From Saccharothrix longispora (GTDB lineage Bacteria > Actinomycetota > Actinomycetes > Mycobacteriales > Pseudonocardiaceae), in NCBI RefSeq assembly GCF_030852425.1, contig NZ_NSDM01000007.1, positions 1 to 64,000 of the forward strand: DNA of 64,000 bases, written 5' to 3'. The notes beneath the pieces are model-generated. The model worked only from the letters and a program-made list of their open reading frames with translations. It did not search any database and was not told the DNA's origin. The position numbers and the translations under genes are program-made. This document shows, piece after piece, positions 28,475-38,928 of the stretch (position 1 is its first letter; every line of letters starts with the position of its first letter).

Positions 28475-29361
28475 CGCGGGTCGTGGTGGTCGGGGACGCC
28501 GGGCTGGACGTGGTCGCCCGGCACTCCGGCCCCATCGTGCACGGCGGCGACAGCCGGGCGAAGGTGACCATCGAACCCGGCGGCGCGGGCGCCAACACGG
28601 CGGTGTGGCTGGCCGCGTGCGGCGCGTCGCCGGTGCTGGTCACCCGGGTCGGCGCGGACTCGGCGGGCCGCCAGGTGCACGCCGAGCTGACCGGGGTGGG
28701 CGTGCGGTGCGCGTTCGCCGTGGACCCGGAAGCGGCGACGTGCTGCGTGGTGGTGCTGGTCGACGACGCGGGCCAGCGCACGATGCTGCCCGACCGGGGC
28801 GCCAACGCCCGGTTCGCGCCGGGCGACGTGGACCCCGGTCTGCTGGCGGGCGCGGCGCACCTGCACCTGTCCGGCTACGTGCTGCTGGACGCGTCGTCGC
28901 GGGCCGCCGGGGTGGCGGCGCTGGAGGCGGCGCGGGAGGCGGGGTTGACCACGTCGGTCGACCCGCAGTCGGCCGCCCTGGTCTACGACGGGTTCCTGGA
29001 CGACCTGCGTGGCGTGGACCTGCTGCTGCCCAACAGCGAGGAACTGGCGGCGCTGACCGGCTCGGCCGACCCGGCGTCGGCGGCGGACCTGCTGGACGTG
29101 GTGGGCGCGGTGGCGCTGACGGCCGGCGCGGGCGGCGCGAGCTGGGTGGACGCCGACGGGGTGCGGTCGGTGCCCGCGCTGGACGTGGAGTGCGTGGACT
29201 CGACGGGTGCGGGCGACGCGTTCGACGCGGGCCTGCTGGCGGCGTGGCTCGGCGGCGCGTCGCGGCACGACGCCCTGGTGGGCGGCGTGACCGCGGCGGC
29301 GCGCGCCGTGTCCTCGGTGGGCGCCCAGCCTCGGCGCCCCCCGGGGGTCAGCCCTCGATGA
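28471..29361 (+). CDS. PfkB-family carbohydrate kinase (probable pseudouridine kinase)
   Basis: 296-residue ribokinase-fold kinase. The N-terminal PfkB signature is IEPGGAGANTAVWLA and the C-terminal signature with the catalytic Asp is DSTGAGDAFDAGLLA. Translational coupling to psuG makes pseudouridine kinase (PsuK), which supplies pseudouridine 5'-phosphate, the simplest role; the PfkB family alone does not fix substrate. The last 14 bases overlap the convergent DUF3099 gene. Confidence 0.88.
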   Translation: MTRVVVVGDAGLDVVARHSGPIVHGGDSRAKVTIEPGGAGANTAVWLAACGASPVLVTRVGADSAGRQVHAELTGVGVRCAFAVDPEAATCCVVVLVDDAGQRTMLPDRGANARFAPGDVDPGLLAGAAHLHLSGYVLLDASSRAAGVAALEAAREAGLTTSVDPQSAALVYDGFLDDLRGVDLLLPNSEELAALTGSADPASAADLLDVVGAVALTAGAGGASWVDADGVRSVPALDVECVDSTGAGDAFDAGLLAAWLGGASRHDALVGGVTAAARAVSSVGAQPRRPPGVSPR

Positions 29362-29662
29362 CCTGGTGCGGTCGTGCCTCGACGGCGCGGTGCTCCTTGA
29401 CGAACTTGTTGGCCTTCTCCGCCTTGCGCGGAGGTCGGTCGTTCGCGATGAGCACGGCCATCCAGGGCAGCGGGACGGAGAGCACGATCAGCGCCAGCGC
29501 CAGCCACCAGGTCTGGTAGAAGACCATGGCCAGCAGCAGGCAGGGGATTCGGGCACCCATCATGATCGCGTACTTGCGCTTGCGCGCGGCGACCTGCTCC
29601 TCGTAGGAGGGAGCGGCCTCGGTGATGAGCACCGGTGTGCTGTCGCGCTCGGGGTTGGTCAC
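29348..29662 (-). CDS. DUF3099 membrane protein
   Basis: 104-residue actinobacterial protein with two adjacent hydrophobic helices (about 34-52 and 54-73) and short charged cytosolic ends. Conserved N-terminal motif VLITEAAPSYEEQVAARKRKY. GTG at 29662 is supported by a near-perfect GGAGGTGAT upstream. It overlaps the end of the kinase gene convergently by 14 bases. Function unknown. Confidence 0.85.
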   Translation of the reverse strand: MTNPERDSTPVLITEAAPSYEEQVAARKRKYAIMMGARIPCLLLAMVFYQTWWLALALIVLSVPLPWMAVLIANDRPPRKAEKANKFVKEHRAVEARPHQVIEG

Positions 29663-29758
29663 GACATCACCTCCAATGCACCCATGGTCCCACCGCGCGC
29701 CCGCTCCGACACAACGGCCGGGGGGTGATTCGCGACGCGGTTGCGGCCGTTCGGCCCC

Positions 29759-31276
29759 GTGCCGGACGATCCGCACGTGGTGGCGCTGGATCGGCTGGTG
29801 GACGTGCTCGGGAGCCTGGGCACGCACCTGTGCTGCGCGCCGCGCGGCCGGGGCGTTGACCTGCGCGGCGTGGCGCTGCACGACCCGGCGGAGCAGACTC
29901 CCGCCGCGCCGGACGACGTGCTTCTCGGGCTGGGCGTGCCGTCGCCGTCGGCCGCGGCCCGGCTGGTGGCGGGCACGTCCGCGGCGGCCGTCGTGCTGCA
30001 CGGGTCGCCGCCCCTGGACGACCGGGTCCTCGCCGCCGCGCGCCGGTCGGGGGCGGCGGTGCTGCTGGTGGACCCGTCGGTGCCGTGGGGGCAGCTGGCG
30101 AACGTCGCGCAGACGCTCGTGCTGGGCGGGCAGGGCGCGGGCGACCTGTTCGCGGTGGCCGACGCCATCGCGGCGGTCGTCGGCGGGCCGGTGACGATCG
30201 AGGACCAGCAGTCCCGGGTGCTGGCCTACTCGTACCGGCAGCAGGACGTGGACCCGGTGCGGGTGCAGACCATCCTGGGGCGGCGGGTGCCGGAGGAGGC
30301 GTGGCGGGCGCTGGACTCCTACGGCGTGTTCGCGCACCTGGCGCGGTCGGACGAGCCGCTGTTCGTGCCGAAGTTGACCGAGCAGCTGGGCGGGCGGCTG
30401 GTGGCGGCCGTGCGGGCGGGGCCCGAGCTGCTGGGGTCGGTGTGGGTCGAGGTGGACGTGGAGGCGGACCCCGCGCGCCGGGCGGCGCTGGTGGACGGGG
30501 CGCGCACGGCGGCGCTGCACCTGCTGCGGGCGCGGGCGTCGGCCGACCTGGAGCGGCAGGCCGAGGCCGACCTGGTGATCGAGGCGCTGGACGCGGGCCT
30601 GCCCGGTTCGCTGGCGCGGTTGGGGCTGCCCTCGACGGACCTGCGGGTGATCGCCGTGCTGGCGCGCGCGGACGACGGTGAGCACGGGGCGGCGCTGCTC
30701 GCGTTCTCCCGGGCCACGGCCGGGTTCGGCTGGTCGCGGCCGGGGCGGTCGGCGCTGTTCGGCAACGTGCTCTACACCGTGCTGCCGTGCGGGGACGACC
30801 CGTCGGCGGCGCTGGAGTGGGTGCGGGCGCTGGGGCGGGAGCTGCCCGACGGGGTGACCGCGCGGGCCGGGATCGGGGGGCGGGCGGACGCCGGGTCGCT
30901 CGACGCGTCCAGGTCGGAGGCCGACGAGTGCCTGGCCCTGTCGACCGGGGAGCCGGTGGCCTACGACGAGGCGTGGTCGCGGGTGCTGCTGCGCAGGTTG
31001 GCGGGGGTCGCCGAGGCGGGGCGGGTGCCGACGCGGGGGCCGGTGGCCGACCTGGTCCGGCACGACGTCGCGCACGGCACGCGGTACGCGGCGACGTTGC
31101 GGGCGTGGTTGGCGGCGCAGGGCGACGCGCGGGAGGCGGCGCGGGCGCTGTCCGTGCACCCGAACACCCTGCGGTACCGGATGCAGCGGATGTGCGAGGT
31201 GACGACCGTGCCGCTGGACGACCCGGACCAGCGCCTGGCGATGGCCGTCGCCCTGGCCGTCCTCCCCCACCCCTGA
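29759..31276 (+). CDS. PucR/CdaR-type transcriptional regulator
   Basis: About 505 residues. An N-terminal sensory region (about 1-150) is followed by a GAF-like/GGDEF-like middle and the characteristic C-terminal helix-turn-helix (ALSVHPNTLRYRMQRM, around residue 465). The family often controls purine or sugar-acid use, but targets cannot be inferred here. The start is uncertain: GTG at 29759 or TTG at 29741, neither with a clear ribosome-binding site. It is followed by a repeat-rich gap, not by an obvious target operon. Confidence 0.85.
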   Translation: MPDDPHVVALDRLVDVLGSLGTHLCCAPRGRGVDLRGVALHDPAEQTPAAPDDVLLGLGVPSPSAAARLVAGTSAAAVVLHGSPPLDDRVLAAARRSGAAVLLVDPSVPWGQLANVAQTLVLGGQGAGDLFAVADAIAAVVGGPVTIEDQQSRVLAYSYRQQDVDPVRVQTILGRRVPEEAWRALDSYGVFAHLARSDEPLFVPKLTEQLGGRLVAAVRAGPELLGSVWVEVDVEADPARRAALVDGARTAALHLLRARASADLERQAEADLVIEALDAGLPGSLARLGLPSTDLRVIAVLARADDGEHGAALLAFSRATAGFGWSRPGRSALFGNVLYTVLPCGDDPSAALEWVRALGRELPDGVTARAGIGGRADAGSLDASRSEADECLALSTGEPVAYDEAWSRVLLRRLAGVAEAGRVPTRGPVADLVRHDVAHGTRYAATLRAWLAAQGDAREAARALSVHPNTLRYRMQRMCEVTTVPLDDPDQRLAMAVALAVLPHP

Positions 31277-31470
31277 CCCGCGAGTCGTAAGCCCGCGCCC
31301 CGCGAGTCGTGCGTTCACGGCCCGCGAGTTCTACGTTCACGACCCGCGTGCCATGCGCCCACGACCCCTTACCTACTCGCCAGTGAAGAACACGGGGATC
31401 GTGAACGTACGACTCGCGAGGCGCGAACGCTGGACTCGCGCGGTGTGGACTTACGACTCGCGGGAGGATT
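31277..31470. repeat. Cluster of degenerate CGCGAGTCGTACGTTCAC-like repeats
   Basis: Variants of CGCGAGTCGT followed by a CGTTCAC-like stretch occur several times in one orientation (31279-31380) and then in the opposite orientation as GTGAACGTACGACTCGCG (31401-31418), GAACGCTGGACTCGCG and ACTTACGACTCGCGGG. The cluster therefore forms an extended, imperfect inverted structure that stops at the ribosome-binding site of the next gene. No coding capacity is apparent. Confidence 0.75.
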
Positions 31471-31475
31471 GGGGG

Positions 31476-32963
31476 GTGCTTCCCGATCTCTCCACCGAAC
31501 TGACCACCAGGCTGCGCGAGGCGTTCCGGGCCGCCGACTACGACGCGGACGGGGTGGTCGACGCCCTCGGACCGCAGGCGCACGCCGCGCTCGGCCGGGG
31601 TGAGCCCGAGGCCGCGCGGCGGATGACCGAGGACTCCGGGGCGCTCGGCACGCTGATCCGCCTGTTCCTGCTCGGCGACGCCGAGGACGAGCGGGCCGTC
31701 CGGGCCGCGTTGCCGGGGGTGGACCTCGACGACGCGATCAAGGCCGAGGTGCTGCGCGGGGACGGCGACCGGCTGCGCGCCGGGCTCGACATCCGGCCCT
31801 ACGGCGACGACGAGGGCTCCTGGTGGGTGATCGCAGACCTGGACTCCGACCAGCGGGGTGGACCGGTGCCCGCCGACCACGTGCTGGGCGTCGGCCACGC
31901 CTCGATCAGCCTGGCCCGCGCCACGTCGCGGCGGCCCGTCGACACCCTCCTCGACCTCGGCACCGGGTGCGGGGTGCAGGCGCTGCACGCGAGCCGGCAC
32001 GCCCGGCGGATCACCGCCACGGACCTGTCGGAACGGGCGCTGGCGCTGGCCAGGGGCACGTTCCGCATCAACGAGCTGGACGTGGAGCTGCGGCAGGGAG
32101 AGTGGTTCGGCCCGCTGCGGGGCCGCCGGTTCGACCAGGTCGTGTGCAACCCGCCGTTCGTGGTGGGGCCGCCGCGCGTCGACTACGTCTACCGCGACTC
32201 CGGCCTGGCCGGTGACGACGCGAGCGCGCTGGTCGTGCGCCAGCTGCCCGCGTTCCTGAACGAGGGCGGCGTGGGGCAGTTGCTGGCGTCCTGGGTGCAC
32301 AGGCGGGGCGAGGACTGGGCGGACCGGGTGAGCGGCTGGCTGCCGCGCGGCGGGGTGGACGCGTGGTTCGTGCAGCGCGACGTGGCCGACCCGACCCTGT
32401 ACGTGGGCACGTGGCTGCGCGACGCGGGCGTCGACCCGCGCAGCGCCGAGGGCCGGGCGAAGGCGTCGCGGTGGCTCGACTGGTTCGCCGAGAACGACGT
32501 GGAGGGCATCGGCTTCGGCTTCGTCACGTTGCGCCGCACCGAGGAGGCGCACGCCGAGGTGGTGTGCGAAGACCTGCGCCACGCCTACGACGACCCGCTG
32601 GGCCCCGAGTCGGCCGCCTGGCTGGACCGGGTCGCGTGGTTGCGGGCGCGGTCGAACGCCGACCTGCTGGCCACCCGGTTCACCGTGCCGGGGACGGTGC
32701 TGCTGGAGGAGGTGTCCGCGCCGGTGGAGGACGGCTGGTCGTCCGTGGTGCGCCGCCTGCACCGCACCGACGGGCCGGGGTGGCAGCACGAGCTGGACGA
32801 GACCGCGGCGCGGCTGCTCGCGGGTTTCCGCGGCGCCCTGCCGCTGGAGGACCTGGTCACGCTGCTCGCCTACGCCCACGACCTGGACGAGGAGGCGTTG
32901 ACCGAGGCCGTGGTGCCGGTGGTGCGGGAGCTGGTGCGGCACGGGATGGTCGTGCCCGCGTGA
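31476..32963 (+). CDS. Class I SAM-dependent methyltransferase (MTS/N5-glutamine or RNA-type)
   Basis: 495 residues. The central part holds a methyltransferase-small domain: SAM loop LLDLGTGCGVQALHA (about 160-175), acidic TATDLSERAL, and the catalytic NPPF motif (VCNPPFVVG) typical of HemK/RlmG/RsmC enzymes that methylate an amide or exocyclic nitrogen. The N-terminal ~100 residues match the extra domain found in actinobacterial members, and the C-terminal ~200 residues are family-specific. GTG at 31476 follows GGGAGG. Its last codon overlaps dtd by four bases. Target unknown. Confidence 0.87.
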   Translation: MLPDLSTELTTRLREAFRAADYDADGVVDALGPQAHAALGRGEPEAARRMTEDSGALGTLIRLFLLGDAEDERAVRAALPGVDLDDAIKAEVLRGDGDRLRAGLDIRPYGDDEGSWWVIADLDSDQRGGPVPADHVLGVGHASISLARATSRRPVDTLLDLGTGCGVQALHASRHARRITATDLSERALALARGTFRINELDVELRQGEWFGPLRGRRFDQVVCNPPFVVGPPRVDYVYRDSGLAGDDASALVVRQLPAFLNEGGVGQLLASWVHRRGEDWADRVSGWLPRGGVDAWFVQRDVADPTLYVGTWLRDAGVDPRSAEGRAKASRWLDWFAENDVEGIGFGFVTLRRTEEAHAEVVCEDLRHAYDDPLGPESAAWLDRVAWLRARSNADLLATRFTVPGTVLLEEVSAPVEDGWSSVVRRLHRTDGPGWQHELDETAARLLAGFRGALPLEDLVTLLAYAHDLDEEALTEAVVPVVRELVRHGMVVPA

Positions 32964-33385
32964 GGGCCGTTGTGGCACGCGTCACAGAAGCGTCCGTCGT
33001 GGTGGAGGGCGAGGTCGTCGGGGCGGTCGACGAGCCGGGCCTGCTGGTGCTGCTGGGCATCCACGCCGACGACACCGCCGACAAGGCGTCGGTGATGGCC
33101 CGCAAGCTGCACGAGCTGCGGGTGCTGCGGGACGAGGAGTCGTGCGCCACCACCGGCGCACCGCTCCTCGTCGTCAGCCAGTTCACCCTCTACGGCGACA
33201 CGCGCAAGGGCAGGCGGCCGTCCTGGACGGCCGCCGCCCGGCCGGAGCACGCCGCGCCGTTGGTCGAAGCGGTGGTGTCGGAACTGCGCCGCAAGGGCGC
33301 CCGCGTACAAACAGGACGGTTCGGGGCGGCGATGTCCGTACGGAGTGTGAACGACGGTCCGTTCACCGTGTTGGTCGAACTCTAG
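32960..33385 (+). CDS. dtd: D-aminoacyl-tRNA deacylase
   Basis: Removes D-amino acids mischarged on tRNA. 141 residues, standard DTD size. The two signatures are present: SQFTLYGDTRKGRRPSW and the Gly-Pro motif VNDGPFT near the C terminus. The GTG start overlaps the methyltransferase stop (GTGA), so it is translated as part of that operon. sigB follows with its own promoter. Confidence 0.96.
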   Translation: MRAVVARVTEASVVVEGEVVGAVDEPGLLVLLGIHADDTADKASVMARKLHELRVLRDEESCATTGAPLLVVSQFTLYGDTRKGRRPSWTAAARPEHAAPLVEAVVSELRRKGARVQTGRFGAAMSVRSVNDGPFTVLVEL

Positions 33386-33462
33386 ACCCTCTCTCAGGCA
33401 ATCCTCAGGATTCGCGGCGCAACCGCTGTGACGGCAGTGACGTCTTGAAGGGCGTGGGGAGC

Positions 33463-33489
33463 GGGAACCATTTCGGGCCGGTTTGCGTT
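33463..33489 (+). promoter_or_regulatory. Putative ECF-sigma (SigE/SigH-like) promoter of sigB
   Basis: GGGAACC (33463-33469) and CGTT (33486-33489) are separated by 16 bases, matching the mycobacterial SigE-type consensus and lying about 98 bases before the sigB ATG. This implies stress-induced sigB transcription, as known in M. tuberculosis; here it is inferred from sequence only. Confidence 0.6.
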
Positions 33490-33587
33490 CTCCTCAGTGT
33501 CAGGCACCGAAAGGTGAGCCGCGCAGCGCAGCGCGGAGTGCGCGACACGACCGCACTGCCAGCCCGCGACAAGGGGGAGGGAGCTCC

Positions 33588-34580
33588 ATGACCGTCCCGA
33601 AGGTCCTCGACCGCCAGGTCGGGAACGACACGACCACCACGAGCGCCGAGTTGGACCTCGACGCCCAGGGACCGGCCGCCGACCTGGTTCGGGTCTACCT
33701 GAACGGCATCGGCAAGACAGCGCTGCTGACCGCGGCCGACGAAGTGGAACTCGCGAAGCGGATCGAGGCGGGTGTCTTCGCGCAGCACAAGCTGGAGACG
33801 AGGTCCGGTCTGTCCGATCTGCGTCAACGGGAACTGCGCGCGTTGATCCGCGACGGCCACGTGGCGAAGAACCACCTCCTCGAAGCGAATCTGCGTCTCG
33901 TCGTATCGCTGGCCAAGCGATACACCGGTCGGGGAATGCCGCTGCTCGATCTCATCCAGGAAGGCAACCTGGGTTTGATCCGCGCCGTGGAGAAGTTCGA
34001 CTACACCAAGGGATTCAAGTTCTCGACCTACGCCACCTGGTGGATCAGGCAGGCGATCACGCGGGGAATGGCGGACCAGGGTCGCACGATCCGGCTGCCC
34101 GTCCACCTCGTGGAGCAGGTCAACAAGCTCGCCCGGATCAAGCGCGACCTGCACCAGCAGCTGGGCCGCGAGGCCACGCGCGAGGAGCTGGCCAAGGAGT
34201 CGGGCCTGACGCCGGAGAAGGTCTCGGACCTGCTCGACCACGCGCGCGACCCGGTCAGCCTGGACATGCCCGTCGGAGCCGAGGAGGACGCCCCGCTGGG
34301 CGACTTCATCGAGGACTCCGACGCCACCGACGCGGAGAGCGCGGTCATCTCCGGCCTGTTGCAGGACGACCTGCGCCGGGTCCTGGCGACGCTGGAGCCG
34401 CGCGAGCAGGCCGTGATCCGGCTGCGCTACGGCCTGGAGGACGGCCAGCCGCGCACGCTGGACCAGATCGGCAAGCAGTTCGGCCTGTCCCGCGAGCGGG
34501 TGCGGCAGATCGAGCGCGAGGTCATGTCGAAGCTGCGGCAGGGCGATCGGGCCGCCAAGCTGCGCGCCTACGCCAGCTGA
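33588..34580 (+). CDS. sigB: Group 2 sigma-70 factor SigB
   Basis: 330 residues, primary-like but lacking the long acidic N terminus of SigA. Region 1.2 is [17 protein letters not shown], region 2 includes [20 protein letters not shown] and the -10-binding [14 protein letters not shown], and region 4.2 has [19 protein letters not shown]. About 20 residues of unconserved Thr-rich sequence precede region 1.2. ATG at 33588 has GGGGGAGGGAG upstream. In M. tuberculosis sigB (Rv2710) is next to ideR; here ideR is about 27 kb away. Confidence 0.95.
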   Translation: MTVPKVLDRQVGNDTTTTSAELDLDAQGPAADLVRVYLNGIGKTALLTAADEVELAKRIEAGVFAQHKLETRSGLSDLRQRELRALIRDGHVAKNHLLEANLRLVVSLAKRYTGRGMPLLDLIQEGNLGLIRAVEKFDYTKGFKFSTYATWWIRQAITRGMADQGRTIRLPVHLVEQVNKLARIKRDLHQQLGREATREELAKESGLTPEKVSDLLDHARDPVSLDMPVGAEEDAPLGDFIEDSDATDAESAVISGLLQDDLRRVLATLEPREQAVIRLRYGLEDGQPRTLDQIGKQFGLSRERVRQIEREVMSKLRQGDRAAKLRAYAS

Positions 34581-34683
34581 CCCAGTCGGGTCGCGGCAGG
34601 CGGACGGGGTCGTCACCCGTTCGGCAGCATTGACTTGTGACTGCGGTCACGGCACGGTCGTGCGGTACACGAGCCATGCGACT

Positions 34684-34703
34684 CCCCGCGCCATTTCGCG
34701 GGG
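34684..34703. terminator. Hairpin terminator between sigB and the phosphotransferase gene
   Basis: CCCCGCG (34684-34690) pairs with CGCGGGG (34697-34703) around a CCATTT loop in a convergent gap. Confidence 0.6.
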
Positions 34704-34764
34704 GGTCGCACGCTGAGGAAGGTCGGGGCGGTCGGGGGCCGGCCCGGCCTTCCGCGTCCCGCCC

Positions 34765-35691
34765 CTACAGCGCCAGGTACTCGGCGAGCTTGGCGCGGAA
34801 GAACGCCACGTGCGCGTCGCGCTCCTCGCCGGCGTAGCCGCGCGGCACGCCCTCCACGATCATCACCAGGCACAGGTGCGCCCGGTACAGCGCGAGGCGC
34901 GCCGCCTCGGCCCCGGTGAAGCCCTCCTTGCCGTACCCGGCGAGGTAGTCGGCGTCCGGCTCGGTGAACAGCGCCACCGACACGAGCTCGGCCAGCGGGT
35001 CGCCGAAGAACGCCCGCTCGGGGTCGATCAGCCCTTCCACGCGCCCGTCGGCGACGAAGACGTTGCCCTCCCACAGGTCGCCGTGCACCAGCACCGGCGT
35101 GGTCACCTCGTCCAGCAGGTCCGCCCCCGCCGCGAACACCGGCCGCACGTCGGGCAGCTCCACGCCGAACCGGTCGGCGTCGGCGAGCACCGCGTCCACC
35201 ATGCGCCCGAACGCCTCGCGCCACGTCGTCCCGCCCGGTCCGTGGGGGTAGCCGAACCGCTCCCCCGTCACGCCGTGCAGCCGCCGGACGATCGTGCCCA
35301 GCTCGTGGCGCAGCGCGGCCCGCTCGGTGTCGGACAGGTCCGCCCCGTGCCACGGCACGCCGTCCAGGGCGGTCATCAGCAGCACGTCGTCCTCGTGCAG
35401 CAGCACCTCCGGCACCGGCACGCCCCGCTCGGCCATCAGCCGGAACGCCAGCCCCTCGGTGCGCATCAGGTCGTGCTCGTGGGTGAGCAGCGGCACGCCC
35501 GGCGGCGGCGCGACCTTCAGCACGTACTCGCGCCCGTCGTCGGCGGTGAGCCGGTAGGCGGTGTTGAACATGCCCCCGGTCAGCTCGACGTGCGAGGACA
35601 GGCGCCGCCCCACCGCGCGGTGGAGCAGGGTGTCGAGTTCGCCGGCGGGCAGCTGCCGCTTGGTGAGGCTGTGGACCACGACGCGAATCAC
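34765..35691 (-). CDS. Aminoglycoside phosphotransferase-fold (APH) kinase
   Basis: About 308 residues with the protein-kinase-like APH fold: ATP-binding Lys in YVLKVAPP, hinge LLMTALDG, catalytic loop [13 protein letters not shown] (HGDxxxxN) and metal Asp in [13 protein letters not shown]. Such enzymes phosphorylate small molecules (aminoglycosides, choline, fructosamine-like compounds, homoserine); a resistance function should not be assumed. GTG at 35691; divergent from the fumarase gene with about 76 bases between. Confidence 0.85.
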   Translation of the reverse strand: MIRVVVHSLTKRQLPAGELDTLLHRAVGRRLSSHVELTGGMFNTAYRLTADDGREYVLKVAPPPGVPLLTHEHDLMRTEGLAFRLMAERGVPVPEVLLHEDDVLLMTALDGVPWHGADLSDTERAALRHELGTIVRRLHGVTGERFGYPHGPGGTTWREAFGRMVDAVLADADRFGVELPDVRPVFAAGADLLDEVTTPVLVHGDLWEGNVFVADGRVEGLIDPERAFFGDPLAELVSVALFTEPDADYLAGYGKEGFTGAEAARLALYRAHLCLVMIVEGVPRGYAGEERDAHVAFFRAKLAEYLAL

Positions 35692-35767
35692 ACCACGGGG
35701 ACGCGGACGCGGCGGCGTGATCGGTATAGGTTCGGCGGAACCCGAAGCGCGCAAGGGAGCCCGCGAC

Positions 35768-37435
<1,668 letters not shown>

Positions 37436-37440
37436 CCGGC

Positions 37441-37629
37441 CTACAGGTCGAACACACCCAGCTTCGCGCCGCGCGTGAAGAAGTCCCACTCGGTGAAGGT
37501 GAACCGCTGTGGGGCTTCTTCCGGGCGGTTCGAGTTGCGCACCAGCACCTCGTCGTCCGTCCGCAGGACTTCCACGCAGTTGGAACCACCGCCGCTGAAC
37601 CTGGTCCACACACCGGGCTGCAAGCTCAT
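37441..37629 (-). CDS. DUF397 protein
   Basis: 62-residue small protein with the DUF397 pattern W.(K/R)FS.GG.SNCVEV, VRNSNRPE, FTEWDFF. The family is almost always paired with an XRE-type regulator such as the one immediately upstream, and the two genes overlap by four bases (ATGA). Such pairs have been described as toxin/antitoxin-like or developmental regulators in Streptomyces; which partner neutralises which is not evident here. Confidence 0.92.
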   Translation of the reverse strand: MSLQPGVWTRFSGGGSNCVEVLRTDDEVLVRNSNRPEEAPQRFTFTEWDFFTRGAKLGVFDL

Positions 37630-38474
37630 CTGGTCTCCTCCGTGATCCGGATCAGGAGTTCGCGGCTCTCCTCGACCCCCAGCGCCTTGGTCCTGGTGAA
37701 GTCGAACCAGCGGATGGTCTTCTCCACCTGGGCCGGGTTGTCGACGAAGTTGTCCCCGTACGGCATGTCGACGCCGATCAGGGACGGGAGTCCTTCGGGC
37801 AGCCGGAACAGGGTCAGCGTAGTGCCGGTGAGCGCGTGCGCCCCGGCTCCCCGCGGCATCACCTGCACGACGACGTTCTCCCGCTCGGTCATGGCCAGCA
37901 GGTGTCCGAGCTGCTCGCGCATGACCTCCGGGCCGCCGATGCCGGCCCGGAGCGCGGGTTCGGCGATCACCGCCCACAGCTTCAGCGGCGGCTGCCGGTC
38001 GGTCAGCAGGGCGCGGCGGCCGAGGCGCAGTTCGAGGTTCTTCTCCAGCGCTTCCTCGGTCAGGCCGACGGCGGTCATCAGCGCGCGGGCGTACGACTCG
38101 GTCTGGAGGACGGCCGGGACCAGCTCGAACGACGAGTACAGGACCTCGGTCGCGCTCGCCTCGACGTCGAGGATGCGGCGCAGCCACGGCACGATGACCC
38201 CGCCGCGCTTGCTGCGGCGACGGCGGCGGTTGGCGTCGGTGTTGAGGCCGAGCAGGTCGTCGCGGGTCGCCTCGTCGGCGCGGTAGAGGTCGAGCAGCTT
38301 CTCCAGTTCGGCGTACTTGACGCCGCTGACGGCGGTCTCGATGTTGCCGATCTTGGTGACGGTGCAGTCCAGCACCTCGGCGGCGTGCTCGCGGGGCAGG
38401 TCCAGCTCCTCGCGCATGCGGCGCAGCGAGGTGCCGATCTGGATGCGCGCGGCACTGCGGTGCGGACTGCTCAT
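37626..38474 (-). CDS. Scr1-type XRE-family DNA-binding regulator
   Basis: 282 residues: an N-terminal helix-turn-helix (about 12-70; LRRMREELDLPREHAAEVLDC ... IGNIETA) followed by the ~180-residue Scr1-like domain (FELVPAVLQTESYARALM, VVVQVMPRGAGAH) found in BldB/WhiJ-associated regulators. It is transcribed with the DUF397 gene downstream. A 27-base inverted repeat lies 26 bases upstream of its start and is a likely self-operator shared with the divergent small gene. Confidence 0.92.
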   Translation of the reverse strand: MSSPHRSAARIQIGTSLRRMREELDLPREHAAEVLDCTVTKIGNIETAVSGVKYAELEKLLDLYRADEATRDDLLGLNTDANRRRRRSKRGGVIVPWLRRILDVEASATEVLYSSFELVPAVLQTESYARALMTAVGLTEEALEKNLELRLGRRALLTDRQPPLKLWAVIAEPALRAGIGGPEVMREQLGHLLAMTERENVVVQVMPRGAGAHALTGTTLTLFRLPEGLPSLIGVDMPYGDNFVDNPAQVEKTIRWFDFTRTKALGVEESRELLIRITEETR

Positions 38475-38499
38475 GAGGCTTCTCTGATCACCCTATCGA

Positions 38500-38526
38500 G
38501 CTGTTTACACAACTTGTGAAAACAGC
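38500..38526. promoter_or_regulatory. 27-base near-perfect inverted repeat (candidate XRE operator)
   Basis: Arms GCTGTTTACACAA and TTGTGAAAACAGC pair at 12 of 13 positions around a single central C. It is AT-rich against a GC-rich background and sits in the divergent gap, 26 bases from the regulator start and 43 bases from the small gene at 38569. Confidence 0.7.
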
Positions 38527-38568
38527 ATAGCTTCCGCGTATTCACAGAGTACTGGAAAGTGACGGGGA

Positions 38569-38835
38569 ATGATCACAGTGGGCTCGCGGTTCCGGCAGTT
38601 GAGCGTGATCGAGTCGGACGGCACGACGGCGCGCTTCAAGCGCGTCGACCGGCACGCGGGCCGGCTCGTCGAGGGCGGTGGGGGCGACCTGAAGTCGTGG
38701 ACGCTGCGCCGGCTCTCCGCGCACCGGTGCCCGCTCGGCCTCTACGTCGGCGAGGCCGGCACGGGCGTCGAGGACGTGGAGACCAACGTGTGGGTGGCGT
38801 GGGACGGCGCGTGCCCGTTCCCCGTGGAGGAGTGA
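38569..38835 (+). CDS. Small hypothetical protein (88 aa) divergent from the XRE module
   Basis: 88 residues, unrecognised. It starts MITVGSRFRQLSVIESDGTTARFKRVD and contains Trp-rich segments (NVWVAWDG) and an acidic C terminus; the sequence pattern suggests a compact beta-rich domain. Third-position GC is high and the peptide composition is normal, supporting a real gene. It shares the inverted repeat with the divergent regulator, so it may be a regulated partner. Function unknown. Confidence 0.75.
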   Translation: MITVGSRFRQLSVIESDGTTARFKRVDRHAGRLVEGGGGDLKSWTLRRLSAHRCPLGLYVGEAGTGVEDVETNVWVAWDGACPFPVEE

Positions 38836-38928
38836 GGAGGGGAAGGGCGGGAGCGCCCCGGCGGCACGTGGGCGACGAGCCGTTCCCGCGCGTCGTCCAC
38901 AGCCTTGCCGGTGGAGGTCAGGAGCGGT

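Noticed and set aside
29667..32978. 1103-codon minus-strand frame
   Set aside because: Antisense to the PucR regulator and the methyltransferase, extremely Pro/Arg-rich and crossing the repeat cluster; no coding features.
34765..35691. Antibiotic resistance gene
   Set aside because: The APH fold includes many non-resistance small-molecule kinases; nothing in the sequence or its neighbours supports a resistance role.
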